DNA of 64,000 nt from Heliomarina sp018223035 (GTDB lineage: Bacteria > Pseudomonadota > Alphaproteobacteria > Rhodobacterales > Rhodobacteraceae). The position numbers and the translations under genes were made by a program. Shown in pieces: positions 17,369-26,006 of this stretch (positions are counted from its first letter, which is position 1; every line of letters begins with the position of its first letter). The notes beneath the pieces were generated by a model, which worked only from the letters and a program-made list of their open reading frames with translations, searched no databases and was not told the origin of the DNA. The DNA is taken from NCBI GenBank assembly GCA_018223035.1, contig JAAEZD010000004.1:62001-126000 (forward strand), in the 5' to 3' direction.

Positions 17369-17395
17369 GTGCCCGAAGAAGGGCCGGAGGTCGAA

Positions 17396-18583
17396 ATGAG
17401 CGAGAACTGGAACAAACAAACGAAAGCCGTCCACGGGGGCGTGCGCCGCAGCCAGTATGGCGAAATGAGCGAAGCCATCTTTCTGACGCAGGGCTTTGCC
17501 TATGACAGTGCCGAGGCCGCCGAGGCGCGGTTTATCAAGACGGGGGATGACGAATTCATCTATGCCCGTTACGGCAACCCGACGGTGCGCATGTTCGAGG
17601 AACGGATCGCGCTTCTGGAAGGGGCGGAAGATGCCTTTGCCACCGCTTCCGGCATGGCGGCTGTTTCCGGCGCTCTGACCTCGATGCTGAAGGCCGGGGA
17701 TCACGTGGTTTCGGCCCGTGCACTGTTCGGTTCCTGCCTTTACATCCTCGAAGAGGTTCTGGGCCGTTACGGGGTAGAGGTAACATTTGTCGATGGCACC
17801 GATCTTGACCAATGGCGCGACGCGATCCGCCCCGACACCAAGGCCGTGTTCTTTGAATCCGTGTCGAACCCGACGCTCGAAGTCATCGATATCTCGGCGG
17901 TAGCCAAGCTGGCCCATGCGGTCGGTGCGCTGGTGCTTGTCGATAACGTCTTTGCCACGCCGGTCTTTTCCAAGGCGATTTCGCAGGGGGCGGATGTGGT
18001 TGTCTATTCCGCCACCAAGCATATCGACGGGCAGGGCCGGGCGCTGGGCGGGGTAATCCTTGGCTCGCGCGAGTTCATTCGCAAGACGGTCGAACCCTAT
18101 ATGAAACACACCGGCGGCTCGATGAGCCCGTTCACCGCATGGATCATGCTCAAGGGGCTTGAGACCATGAGCCTGCGCGTCAAGGCGCAGTCCCAGTCGG
18201 CGCAGACGATTGCCGAGGCGCTGGAGGGTGAGGCCGCGCTTGAGCGGGTGCTTTACCCTGGTCTCAAGGGCCATCCGCAGCATGACCTTGCCCAGAGCCA
18301 GATGGGACAGGGCGGAACCGTCATTTCCTTTGAACTGAAAGGTGGTCAGGAAGCTGCGTTCGCCTTCCTGAACGCTCTGGAAATCGTGCTGATCTCGAAC
18401 AACCTCGGCGATTCCAAATCGATCGTGACCCATCCGGCGACCACGACGCACCAGCGACTTCCGGCGGATCAGAAGGAACTGCTGGGGATCACCCCTGGGC
18501 TAATCCGGTTCTCGGTCGGGATCGAGGATACGGAGGACCTGCTGGCCGATATCCGGCAGGCGCTCGCTGCCTCGGCGCGGTAA
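17396..18583 (+). CDS. metZ: O-succinylhomoserine sulfhydrylase
   Basis: A 395-residue PLP enzyme of the Cys/Met metabolism family. MetZ converts O-succinylhomoserine and sulfide to homocysteine in methionine synthesis. Diagnostic segments are YARYGNPTVRMFEERIA near the N terminus, the PLP lysine motif YSATKHIDGQGRALGG, and the C-terminal SLGDSKSIVTHPATTTH-type region (here NLGDSKSIVTHPATTTH). The ATG at 17396 has GGAGG at 17387-17391. The frame is open back to 16676, but that part runs across the riboswitch and promoter. The SAM-II leader confirms methionine-pathway control. Confidence 0.95.
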   Translation: MSENWNKQTKAVHGGVRRSQYGEMSEAIFLTQGFAYDSAEAAEARFIKTGDDEFIYARYGNPTVRMFEERIALLEGAEDAFATASGMAAVSGALTSMLKAGDHVVSARALFGSCLYILEEVLGRYGVEVTFVDGTDLDQWRDAIRPDTKAVFFESVSNPTLEVIDISAVAKLAHAVGALVLVDNVFATPVFSKAISQGADVVVYSATKHIDGQGRALGGVILGSREFIRKTVEPYMKHTGGSMSPFTAWIMLKGLETMSLRVKAQSQSAQTIAEALEGEAALERVLYPGLKGHPQHDLAQSQMGQGGTVISFELKGGQEAAFAFLNALEIVLISNNLGDSKSIVTHPATTTHQRLPADQKELLGITPGLIRFSVGIEDTEDLLADIRQALAASAR

Positions 18584-18591
18584 TTCGCCTT

Positions 18592-18627
18592 CCGGACGGC
18601 CATTTTTCCAAAAGATTGGCCGCCCGG
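18592..18627 (+). terminator. Inverted repeat after metZ (possible terminator)
   Basis: CCGG-A-CGGCCA (18592-18602) can pair with TGGCCG-C-CCGG (18617-18627), giving a ten-pair stem with one mismatch. The loop contains TTTT and AAAA runs that can extend the stem. It begins 9 bases after the metZ stop. There is no clear T-run after the 3' arm, so termination is inferred from position. Confidence 0.45.
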
Positions 18628-18700
18628 TGGTACTTATCTGGTACAATGATTGAAAGTTTTTGCGCCCGGCTTTGATCCGGGGATGGTTGCGAAGCGTACT

Positions 18701-18718
18701 GATTATATATTGGTAATC
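18701..18718. promoter_or_regulatory. Inverted repeat GATTA-N8-TAATC upstream of folE2 (possible operator)
   Basis: A perfect 5-base inverted repeat with an 8-base spacer, in an AT-rich patch 47 bases before the folE2 start. Zinc-responsive Zur sites are often found before folE2 genes, because FolE2 replaces the zinc enzyme FolE. The match to a Zur box is only by position and AT-rich dyad symmetry, not by a clear consensus. Confidence 0.3.
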
Positions 18719-18764
18719 TGCATCTGCCGTACTTAGGTTTGGCTCGACTGCAAAGGGGACGCTG

Positions 18765-19868
18765 ATGAACATCCATATGCCGACGATCGAGGGTACGCCA
18801 GATCACGATGACGCAGCTGCGGCTCTGGATGTCCTGCGCGCCTGGGCATCCAAGGCGACCTATGCAGAGCTGGTCAATCTTGACCCCGCACTTGCGCGTG
18901 CGCTGGGCCGCCAGTCGAATATCGAATACCCGGTTCTGTCGCGCCATTACCCCGAGGCATTCACCGTCGATGCCGCCTATAAGGCGTCGCTGCCGGATTT
19001 GCAGAACGGTCCATCCAGCCTTATCCGTGGCGCACGTCAGCAGATTCAGCATGTCGGTATTTCCAATTTCCGTCTGCCGATCCGTTTTCATACCCGTGAC
19101 AACGGCGATCTGACGCTTGAAACCTCGGTCACCGGCACTGTCAGCCTTGAGGCTGACAAGAAGGGCATCAACATGAGCCGCATCATGCGCAGCTTTTATG
19201 CCCACGCCGACCGGACCTTCAGCTTTGGGGTGATCGAGGCGGCGCTGGATGATTACAAATCCGACCTCGAAAGCTTTGATGCGCGCATCCAGATGCGGTT
19301 TTCCTTCCCGATGAAGGTGGACAGCCTGCGTTCGGGTCTGTCGGGCTATCAGTATTACGACATTGCTCTGGAACTGGTTGAAACCGATGGCCTGCGTCAG
19401 AAGATCATGCACCTTGATTATGTTTATTCCTCGACCTGTCCCTGTTCGCTGGAACTGTCGGAACATGCACGTGCGACGCGCGGCCAGCTGGCGACGCCGC
19501 ATTCGCAACGCTCGGTCGCGCGGATTTCCGTGGCGCTGGAACCCGATGGGCAATGCCTCTGGTTCGAGGACCTGATCGACGCCTGCCGACGCGCGGTGCC
19601 GACCGAAACGCAGGTGATGGTCAAGCGCGAAGATGAACAGGCCTTTGCCGAGCTGAACGCAGCCAATCCGATCTTTGTCGAAGACGCGGCGCGGCTGTTC
19701 TGCGAACAGTTGCTGGCCGATGCCCGGATCGGAGATTTCCGTATCGTGGCGAGTCATCAGGAAAGCCTGCACAGCCATGACGCGGTGTCGGTCCTGATCG
19801 AAGGCGACACGTTCGATGCACGCAACTTTGATCCCAAGCTGTTCTCGACCTTGATACATGTAGGGTGA
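18765..19868 (+). CDS. folE2: GTP cyclohydrolase FolE2
   Basis: A 367-residue GTP cyclohydrolase IB, which converts GTP to 7,8-dihydroneopterin triphosphate, the first step of folate synthesis, using metals other than zinc. Family hallmarks are VGISNFRLPI, the AISL-type MSRIMRSFY, and the metal-binding cysteine region YVYSSTCPCSLELSEHARA, followed by HSQRSVARISV. The C-terminal half contains VEDAARLFCEQL and VASHQESLHSHDAV. The start at 18765 is an ATG with AAGGGGACGCTG upstream. It is followed by the GFA-family gene after 19 bases. Confidence 0.96.
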   Translation: MNIHMPTIEGTPDHDDAAAALDVLRAWASKATYAELVNLDPALARALGRQSNIEYPVLSRHYPEAFTVDAAYKASLPDLQNGPSSLIRGARQQIQHVGISNFRLPIRFHTRDNGDLTLETSVTGTVSLEADKKGINMSRIMRSFYAHADRTFSFGVIEAALDDYKSDLESFDARIQMRFSFPMKVDSLRSGLSGYQYYDIALELVETDGLRQKIMHLDYVYSSTCPCSLELSEHARATRGQLATPHSQRSVARISVALEPDGQCLWFEDLIDACRRAVPTETQVMVKREDEQAFAELNAANPIFVEDAARLFCEQLLADARIGDFRIVASHQESLHSHDAVSVLIEGDTFDARNFDPKLFSTLIHVG

Positions 19869-19887
19869 CAAACGCCAGAGAGGGGCC

Positions 19888-20277
19888 ATGTCCGAGCAGA
19901 TCATCGATGGTCATTGCCTCTGCGGACATTGCCGGTTCGAGCTGACCGGGCCGCATCTCTGGGTTGCCCATTGTCATTGCGAAAGCTGTCGCCGGGCGAC
20001 GGCCTCGCCATTCACAACGTGGGTTGGCCACAAGAACGGCAAGTGGCGCTGGACCGGGGATGAGCCAGTCACCTATCAAAGCAGCCCGGGCGCCGAGCGG
20101 GGGTTCTGCGGTACCTGCGGGACGCCGCTGTTCTATCGGACGGTGCGCTACCCGGGTGAAACCCATTTTTACGCCGCACTGCTGCGGGCGGGGGCGGATG
20201 TGCAACCTACGGACCATTATCACTCAGCGGAACAGGTGCCGTGGATCGAACTTTCCGACCGGCTGTCACGGCACTAG
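19888..20277 (+). CDS. GFA family (glutathione-dependent formaldehyde-activating-like) protein
   Basis: A 129-residue zinc-binding protein of the GFA (CENP-V/GFA) fold. The cysteine motifs are visible: GHCLCGHCRFEL, HCHCESCRRATASPF, and GFCGTCGTPLFYR. The family was named for glutathione-dependent formaldehyde-activating enzyme, but many members have unproven roles. Length fits the family. It follows folE2 closely and may share its transcript. Confidence 0.9.
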   Translation: MSEQIIDGHCLCGHCRFELTGPHLWVAHCHCESCRRATASPFTTWVGHKNGKWRWTGDEPVTYQSSPGAERGFCGTCGTPLFYRTVRYPGETHFYAALLRAGADVQPTDHYHSAEQVPWIELSDRLSRH

Positions 20278-20327
20278 ACGGAACACCAGCGTGTCGCGTC
20301 GATTAGGTGACAGGAGGCCGGCGCGCG

Positions 20328-21824
20328 ATGCGGTCGCGCTTGACAGCGCGCATGCGCCAAGCCAAGCCTTCGCTCATGTTTGACCTGCGCCCTGTCGGCT
20401 ATGTAATCGGCCTCTTAGTCGCCATTCTGGGCTTGACGATGTTCTTGCCAATGCTGATCGATCTGGCGCGCGGCGATGAGCACTGGCTTGTCTTTCTCGA
20501 AGCCGGGCTGGTCACGATCCTGATCGGCGGACTTGTCGCCCTGTGCTGCGCCAATGGTGTGCAGGAAGGGCTGACGATCCAGCAGACCTTTCTGCTGACC
20601 ACCGGGGTCTGGGTGGCGCTGCCGATCTTTGGATCGCTGCCGCTAATGATCGGCGCGACCGAGTTGAGTTTCACCGACGCTTATTTCGAGGCGATGTCCG
20701 GCATGACCACGACCGGATCGACTGTCATCACTGGCCTCGATTTCCTGCCGCATGGCCTGCTGCTCTGGCGCGGCATCCTGCAATGGCTGGGCGGTATCGG
20801 TATCATCGTGGTCGCCATGGTGTTCCTGCCCGAACTGCGGGTCGGAGGCATGCAGATTTTTCGTACCGAAGCCTTTGAAACCATGGGCAAGATCCTGCCC
20901 CGCGCGACCGAGATCGCAAAGCAGATCTCGGTCATCTACATCGCGCTGACGATGGCCTGCATGCTGTGCTACGCGGCGCTTGGCATGTCCGCATTCGACG
21001 CGACCGTGCACGCGCTGACGACGATCTCGACCGGCGGATTTTCCAATTACGACGCGTCTTTCGGGACCTTCTCGGGGCATATGGAATACGTCGCGTCGAT
21101 CTTCATGATCCTGGCGGCCCTGCCGTTCGTTCGCTATGTGCAGCTTATCAACGGGCATCCGCTGAGCATTTGGCAAGACGTGCAGGTGCGCGGCTTTCTC
21201 TGGACCATTCTTGTTCTGGTCGTGATCTCTACGGTCGTGCTGACGACGATCTTTCCGCACCATTGGGAACAGTCCATGCGCGAGGCGCTGTTCAACATCA
21301 CCTCGATCATATCGGGCACCGGCTATGCGAGCGTCGATTACATGGGCTGGGGCCCGTTCATGATCTCGCTGTTCTTCTTTATCGGGTTGATCGGCGGCTG
21401 CGCGGGGTCGACCGCCTGTTCCGTAAAGATCTTCCGCTACCAGTTGCTATTCGCCTCGATCAAGGTCCAGCTACAGCGGATCCGGACGCCCCATGGGGTC
21501 TTTGTGCCGCGCTATGCGGGCCGGCCCATTGATCAGGAAACATTGAATTCGGTGATCTCGTTCTTTGTTTTCTTTGTGGTAACGCTTGGACTTGTATCCT
21601 GGGGTCTGGCCCTGACAGGCCTTGACATGATCACCGCCGTATCCGGTGCGGCGACCGCCATTGCAAACATCGGACCGGGCCTGGGCGACAGGATCGGTCC
21701 GGCGGGCAATTTTGCAGGATTGAATGATACCGCCAAGTGGATCCTTGCCATCGCCATGCTGGTCGGACGGCTAGAAATCATGGCGGTATACGTAATCTTC
21801 ACCGTGCCATTCTGGCGAGCGTGA
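20328..21824 (+). CDS. trkH: TrkH family potassium uptake protein
   Basis: A 498-residue polytopic potassium transporter subunit of the Trk/Ktr superfamily, with four membrane-pore-membrane repeats. Pore-region signatures include SFTDAYFEAMSGMTTTGSTV, LTTISTGGFSNYDASFG, and IGLIGGCAGSTACSVKIFRY. It normally works with the cytoplasmic regulator TrkA, which is not in this window. The ATG at 20328 has CAGGAGG at 20311-20317. A GTG at 20307 and an ATG at about 20376 (MFDLRPVGY) are alternatives. Confidence 0.94.
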   Translation: MRSRLTARMRQAKPSLMFDLRPVGYVIGLLVAILGLTMFLPMLIDLARGDEHWLVFLEAGLVTILIGGLVALCCANGVQEGLTIQQTFLLTTGVWVALPIFGSLPLMIGATELSFTDAYFEAMSGMTTTGSTVITGLDFLPHGLLLWRGILQWLGGIGIIVVAMVFLPELRVGGMQIFRTEAFETMGKILPRATEIAKQISVIYIALTMACMLCYAALGMSAFDATVHALTTISTGGFSNYDASFGTFSGHMEYVASIFMILAALPFVRYVQLINGHPLSIWQDVQVRGFLWTILVLVVISTVVLTTIFPHHWEQSMREALFNITSIISGTGYASVDYMGWGPFMISLFFFIGLIGGCAGSTACSVKIFRYQLLFASIKVQLQRIRTPHGVFVPRYAGRPIDQETLNSVISFFVFFVVTLGLVSWGLALTGLDMITAVSGAATAIANIGPGLGDRIGPAGNFAGLNDTAKWILAIAMLVGRLEIMAVYVIFTVPFWRA

Positions 21825-21831
21825 AAGTATT

Positions 21832-22122
21832 TCAGTACGCGTCTTTATAGACCGACTGGACCAGGTGCGATTTGCACTTGGAATGCGCGGTGTTGATGAT
21901 CAGGTACCATACGGTTTCACCCGGACGGCCCGCGCGCGAATATTCGCAATTGTCGGGCGAGGTCCACCACTGGCCCTTGTAATCGGCGGGCGGTAGTAGG
22001 TGCGAAGAGGCGACTTTCATCTTTTTCGACGAGGCACGGCCGAACTTTTGGGATAGATCGGCAGAAGCGGGCAGAGCGGTCATTGCGACGATCGAAACGG
22101 CAGCAGCGAAAATCTTTAACAT
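21832..22122 (-). CDS. Small secreted protein of unknown function
   Basis: A 96-residue protein that I do not recognise. It has a signal peptide (MLKIFAAAVSIVAMTALPASA) and a short mature domain containing KGQWWTSPDNCEYSRAG and AHSKCKSHLVQSVYKDAY. Two cysteines could pair. The ATG at 22122 is chosen because the signal peptide begins there; an in-frame start at 22167 would precede it with an uncharacteristic stretch. It faces trkH, with 7 bases between stops, and diverges from ogt. Confidence 0.72.
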   Translation of the reverse strand: MLKIFAAAVSIVAMTALPASADLSQKFGRASSKKMKVASSHLLPPADYKGQWWTSPDNCEYSRAGRPGETVWYLIINTAHSKCKSHLVQSVYKDAY

Positions 22123-22311
22123 GCAAATTCTCCCGGTACGCGGCCCAACCCCCATTGGTCCACGCAATCGTTTGAGTGGTGACAGAAACCGGAAAGCCTG
22201 CTCGGAACAGACTTTTCCATGGCTATAAACATGCCGACAAATTCGGGCATAATTGTGCTAAAAGCGGGGCCTTGTCTTGGGAAAGCAAAGGCGCAAGGGG
22301 AAGGAAGGTTA

Positions 22312-22776
22312 ATGCAGCGGTTAATGGACACCCCTTTGGGCCGTATCGCCATCGTGAGCGAGGAGGGCGCGATCACTGCACTGAACTGGGTCGATGCCCA
22401 GGAAACCGTGCAGGATCAAGGCGATGCGCCGGAACTGATCGCGGCTCAAGACCAGTTGGACGCTTATTTCAACGGGGATCTGCGTGCCTTCGATCTGCCG
22501 GTCCGCGTCGCGGGCTCTGATTTCCAAAAGGCGGTCTGCGCCGAGATCGCAGCCATCCCCTTTGGCGAGACCCGACAATATGGCGACATCGCCAAGAACC
22601 TTGGCATGCCGGCGCAGGCGGTTGGGCAGGCCTGCGGCGGCAACCCTGTGCCGATAATCATCCCCTGTCACCGCGTGCTCTCGGCCCGGGGCTTAGGCGG
22701 ATTTTCCGCCCGTGGCGGTATCGAAACCAAGGTGAGCCTGTTGCGTCACGAAGGCGCCGCCGGATTGCTGATCTGA
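22312..22776 (+). CDS. ogt: Methylated-DNA--protein-cysteine S-methyltransferase
   Basis: A 154-residue suicide repair protein that transfers alkyl groups from O6-alkylguanine in DNA to its own cysteine. The active site IIPCHRVL is at about 116-123 with Cys119, preceded by GGNPVP, and the helix-turn-helix recognition region is GETRQYGDIAKNLGMP. The C-terminal GGFSARGGIETKVSLLRHE is standard. The ATG at 22312 follows AAGGAAGG, while an in-frame start at 22219 would add a non-family stretch. Length is typical of Ogt without an Ada domain. Confidence 0.94.
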   Translation: MQRLMDTPLGRIAIVSEEGAITALNWVDAQETVQDQGDAPELIAAQDQLDAYFNGDLRAFDLPVRVAGSDFQKAVCAEIAAIPFGETRQYGDIAKNLGMPAQAVGQACGGNPVPIIIPCHRVLSARGLGGFSARGGIETKVSLLRHEGAAGLLI

Positions 22777-22863
22777 CACATATGTCGATATGCGGGTATC
22801 TGTTTACAGGCTGTTAACCTTGTCACCGTAGGCAGCCTGAAGGCAGATAAAAAAGGGGCTGTT

Positions 22864-23304
22864 ATGGGGACAGTTAATACCCGCCTGGGTGTCAAGATGG
22901 CACTTCGAAAGCGTTTGATCGATGAGATCAGCAAGGATCTCATCATTTCGATTTCCTTCTACGGCAACTATTTGAACGACGTTTTCCTCGGGGCAAGGCC
23001 GGATGGCAGGGCGAAATTACATCCTCACCTTCTGGAAGGTCCGGTTCAGAGTCACCAGAAACGCTTTGATGCGATGCGAAGGTTGGATTTCTCGATGACC
23101 GACCGGGTCAGGCCCGGCGCGGTGTGCCGGATCGGCAAACGCTATTGCGTCGTCGCGGTGACGGTGCCCATGTTCAATTTTGACGGCACCCGATACGCCG
23201 GGATTTCCGAGCATAGCCGGATGTACCAGTGCATGAAGTCGCTGCGGGCCGGGGACAGCTTTGAATACGAGGGAAAACGGCACACCATTGCCGATGTCTT
23301 CTGA
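22864..23304 (+). CDS. Hypothetical protein
   Basis: A 146-residue soluble protein that I do not recognise. It has a basic N terminus (RLGVKMALRKRLID), then DEISKDLIISISFYGNY, and a beta-rich second half with VRPGAVCRIGKRYCVVAVTV and GDSFEYEGKRHTIADVF. The strand-rich C terminus could be a small barrel, but no family assignment is secure. The ATG at 22864 is preceded by AAAAAGGGGCTGTT, a good ribosome site, and the frame has the codon usage of its neighbours. It converges on pcs with 6 bases between the stops. Confidence 0.7.
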   Translation: MGTVNTRLGVKMALRKRLIDEISKDLIISISFYGNYLNDVFLGARPDGRAKLHPHLLEGPVQSHQKRFDAMRRLDFSMTDRVRPGAVCRIGKRYCVVAVTVPMFNFDGTRYAGISEHSRMYQCMKSLRAGDSFEYEGKRHTIADVF

Positions 23305-23310
23305 CCCGGG

Positions 23311-24009
23311 TCAGGCCGGATTGCGCTCGGGGATGATCATCTGCGCGATGCCTGCGAAGAGCAGGTAGACGCTGGTCACGATAAGACCCCAGTGCGCCCA
23401 GCTTTCCGGGTGAAAGTCGACCCATGCCGCCCATCCGGCGAAAAAGGTCCATGCCAGCGCCATCGGCAGGCTGATCGCCCGCCAGCGCTGGGTGCGCACG
23501 GGATGAATGAATTTCAACGGCAGGAACATGGTGATGGCCAGTATCGTAACCAGCGCGAGAATGATCCAGAAATTCGGCTGAAGCGCAAAGACGGTCAGGA
23601 CCATCATGTTCCAGCAGCCGGGGAAGCCCGAGAAAGAGTTATCCTTTGTTTTCATGCGTGTATCTGCAAAATACATCGCGCTTGCAAAGGTGATGACGAT
23701 GATCGCGAACCAGCCTGTCCAGCCATCCATCAAGCCGGATTTGAACAGCGCAAAGGCGGGAATGAAGACATAGGTGAGGTAGTCGATGATCAGGTCGAGC
23801 AATACGCCGTCGAACTCGGGCGCGTTGTGTTTGACGTGATACTTGCGGGCCAGCGGGCCATCGATTCCGTCCACGAAAAAGGCAACGACCAGCCAGAGGA
23901 ACATCAGGTCCCACTTCAGATCGACCGCAGCCAGCATGGCCAGCATGGCAAAAACGGCGCCTGTGGCGGTAAAGAGATGGACAAGCGTTGCTTTGACTTT
24001 ATCAGACAT
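23311..24009 (-). CDS. pcs: Phosphatidylcholine synthase
   Basis: A 232-residue inner-membrane CDP-alcohol phosphatidyltransferase. Pcs condenses CDP-diacylglycerol with choline to make phosphatidylcholine in one step, a pathway common in alphaproteobacteria. The catalytic motif is complete: D47-x2-DG-x2-AR-x12-G68-x3-D72-x3-D76 (DGIDGPLAR, then FDGVLLDLIID). About seven to eight hydrophobic segments follow, with FSGFPGCWNM mid-protein. The ATG at 24009 is favoured over an upstream one at 24045. Choline must be imported, since no choline synthesis gene is visible. Confidence 0.93.
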   Translation of the reverse strand: MSDKVKATLVHLFTATGAVFAMLAMLAAVDLKWDLMFLWLVVAFFVDGIDGPLARKYHVKHNAPEFDGVLLDLIIDYLTYVFIPAFALFKSGLMDGWTGWFAIIVITFASAMYFADTRMKTKDNSFSGFPGCWNMMVLTVFALQPNFWIILALVTILAITMFLPLKFIHPVRTQRWRAISLPMALAWTFFAGWAAWVDFHPESWAHWGLIVTSVYLLFAGIAQMIIPERNPA

Positions 24010-24135
24010 GGCGCGACTTTTGCAGGAAGCGAAACGCGGATGCAAAGAGAAATCCGGGGATAAGGGGCGCAGTCCGCCGATTGTTTCCGACGGCCGGTTT
24101 AAGCGGCACAGTGTAGCGCTGCCCCATGTCGCGTT

Positions 24136-25056
24136 TCATGCCCGCGGGTGGGACTTGTCATAAACTTCCATGAGCCTTGCGGTATCGACACTGGTATAGG
24201 CCTGTGTCGTTGAAAGCGAGGCGTGGCCAAGCAATTCCTGTATCGCCCGCAGATCGCCCCCGGCGGTCAGCAGATGGGTGGCAAAGGAATGACGCAGCGC
24301 ATGGGGCGTCGCGGTGGCGGGCAGGCCAAGCTGCATGCGGGCCCGCGCCATGACACCCTGTATCATCCTTGGGGACAAGGCCTTGCCGCGCACGCCGCGA
24401 AACAGGGGAGCCTCCGCGCTCAGATCAAAGGGGCAGAGTTTGCGGTAATGCTCGACCGCTGCGCGCGCGGCAGGGATCACCGGCACCAGCCGTTCCTTGC
24501 CGCCCTTGCCGATGATGCGCAGGGTCGGCGGCAGCGGCGCATCCGCGCCGGTCAGCCCGAGTGCTTCGGAAATACGCAGACCGCAGCCATAAAGGATGGT
24601 GACCACGGCCGTGTCGCGCGCGCCGACCCAGGGGGTCTGCGATTGGATCTCGACCGTGTCGAGCATCGCGCGTGCCGCGTCTTCGGCCAGGGGGCGGGGC
24701 AATTTCTTTTGGAACTTGGGAGCGCGGGTCGACAGAACGGCGGTCGGTTCGAACCCTTCGCGCTCGGCCAGCCAGCGGTAAAAGCTTTTGACCGCCGAGA
24801 GTTTGCGCGCCAGCGACCGGGCGCCGATCCCGCCGGCGCGGGTCTGGGCCATCCATGCCCGCATCTCCGACGTGGTAATCCCGGCCAGCGCGCCAAGGCC
24901 CTGAGGCTCTCCGCGATGGGTCGTCATGAAGGCGAGGAATTCGCCAAGGTCACCCTGATAGGCGGTGATCGTGTTCTGCGACGCCCCGGCCAGCGCACGC
25001 TGGTTATCGATCCAGCGGGACAGGGCGTCCCGGCAGGCTGGTGAGATCAGGCTCAC
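24136..25056 (-). CDS. xerC: Tyrosine recombinase XerC
   Basis: A 306-residue site-specific recombinase that resolves chromosome dimers at dif with XerD. The N-terminal SAM-like core-binding domain includes SQNTITAYQGDLGEFLAFM. The catalytic domain shows the arginine in YGCGLRISEALGL, the lysine beta-hairpin IIGKGGKERLVPV, HALRHSFATHLL, and the LGHASLSTTQAYTSV motif with the tyrosine nucleophile. Its start overlaps the end of the DUF484 gene by 4 bases, as in many proteobacteria where the two genes are coupled. Confidence 0.96.
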   Translation of the reverse strand: MSLISPACRDALSRWIDNQRALAGASQNTITAYQGDLGEFLAFMTTHRGEPQGLGALAGITTSEMRAWMAQTRAGGIGARSLARKLSAVKSFYRWLAEREGFEPTAVLSTRAPKFQKKLPRPLAEDAARAMLDTVEIQSQTPWVGARDTAVVTILYGCGLRISEALGLTGADAPLPPTLRIIGKGGKERLVPVIPAARAAVEHYRKLCPFDLSAEAPLFRGVRGKALSPRMIQGVMARARMQLGLPATATPHALRHSFATHLLTAGGDLRAIQELLGHASLSTTQAYTSVDTARLMEVYDKSHPRA

Positions 25057-25760
25057 AGCAACCAGTGACGTATGGAGCGTTCGAACACGCCCGCAAAGAA
25101 CGACAGCAGGTCCGAGCCCTGCTGCGGCGAGAACTGGTGCGGATCCTCGGCGCCAAAGACCAGCAGGCCGGGCAGTCGATCGGGTCCGAAATCGAGCTTC
25201 ATGCAGGCTTCGGAGCCGATCCAGTCGGCAGCCGAGCCGAAAATACGATCCGAGCCATGCTGGATCTGGCGCAGCGTCACGCGTCGCGACGTTCCACGCC
25301 GCCCTTGCAGCAGGTAATCGTCAATGAACCCGGGCTCGGCCACGGTTAGTACCGAGTGCAGCCGTTTCACCACGGGATCGTCGTCGCCCTCTGCCGTTTC
25401 CAGTACCAGCGTGACCTTGTCGACCTGCAGGATATCGGCGACTTCGCCGCCCAGATCGCGCAGGAAGATTTCGAAATCAGACGGCTCGAGCAGCCGCAAA
25501 ATGGCCCGGTGAATCTGGTTCATCCCGGCGAGATTTTCATAGGCCGCGGCGATCACCGAGCGATGCGTGTCTTCGAGCCGGTCGAGACGTTCCTCGAGCC
25601 GTTCCATAGCGATGCCACGCAGATCGACGATATTTCCGCCCATTGCCTTTTCATTGGCTGCAATCAGGGCCCGCATGACCGCGCGGTCGTCGAGGATGGT
25701 TTCAGGGTCCGCGATAATCTTGTCGCGCAGGGAATCATCTATTGCCGGGCTGCTGCTCAT
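25053..25760 (-). CDS. DUF484 family protein
   Basis: A 235-residue GAF-like cytoplasmic protein of the DUF484 family, commonly found directly upstream of xerC. The N-terminal helix region (LRDKIIADPETILDDRAVMRAL) and the coiled segment (ERLEERLDRLEDTHRSVIA) are typical. The C terminus contains LPGLLVFGAEDPHQFSP and FFAGVFERSIRHWL. The ATG at 25760 (MSSSPAIDD) is preferred to an upstream start at 25808. Function is not established; the link with xerC suggests a role related to chromosome processing. Confidence 0.88.
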   Translation of the reverse strand: MSSSPAIDDSLRDKIIADPETILDDRAVMRALIAANEKAMGGNIVDLRGIAMERLEERLDRLEDTHRSVIAAAYENLAGMNQIHRAILRLLEPSDFEIFLRDLGGEVADILQVDKVTLVLETAEGDDDPVVKRLHSVLTVAEPGFIDDYLLQGRRGTSRRVTLRQIQHGSDRIFGSAADWIGSEACMKLDFGPDRLPGLLVFGAEDPHQFSPQQGSDLLSFFAGVFERSIRHWLL

Positions 25761-26006
25761 GGGGCCTCTGCTTTGTTCTTGTACGGAAGTCGCGCGCCTG
25801 CAGCGCATTCTGTTTTGTTTGTTTCCGTTTTCGGATCAGTATCCGGCAATTTGCACGCGGGTCAACTTTTGATCCGGGGCAGGCCATAATCTGCCGCCCG
25901 CGCTGTTGCATTAATTCCAGCAGGTGCGATCAAATGGCGTCTGGAGCAGCGCGGCGAATTGCTGTTTCACGGTGTCGGCAATGTCCGAAACCTGCAAGGT
26001 AATCCG

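Noticed and set aside
16676..17395. Long in-frame extension upstream of metZ
   Set aside because: The extension crosses the SAM-II riboswitch, terminator and promoter and the antisense of the hydrolase gene; it has no family similarity, and the ATG at 17396 has a strong ribosome site.
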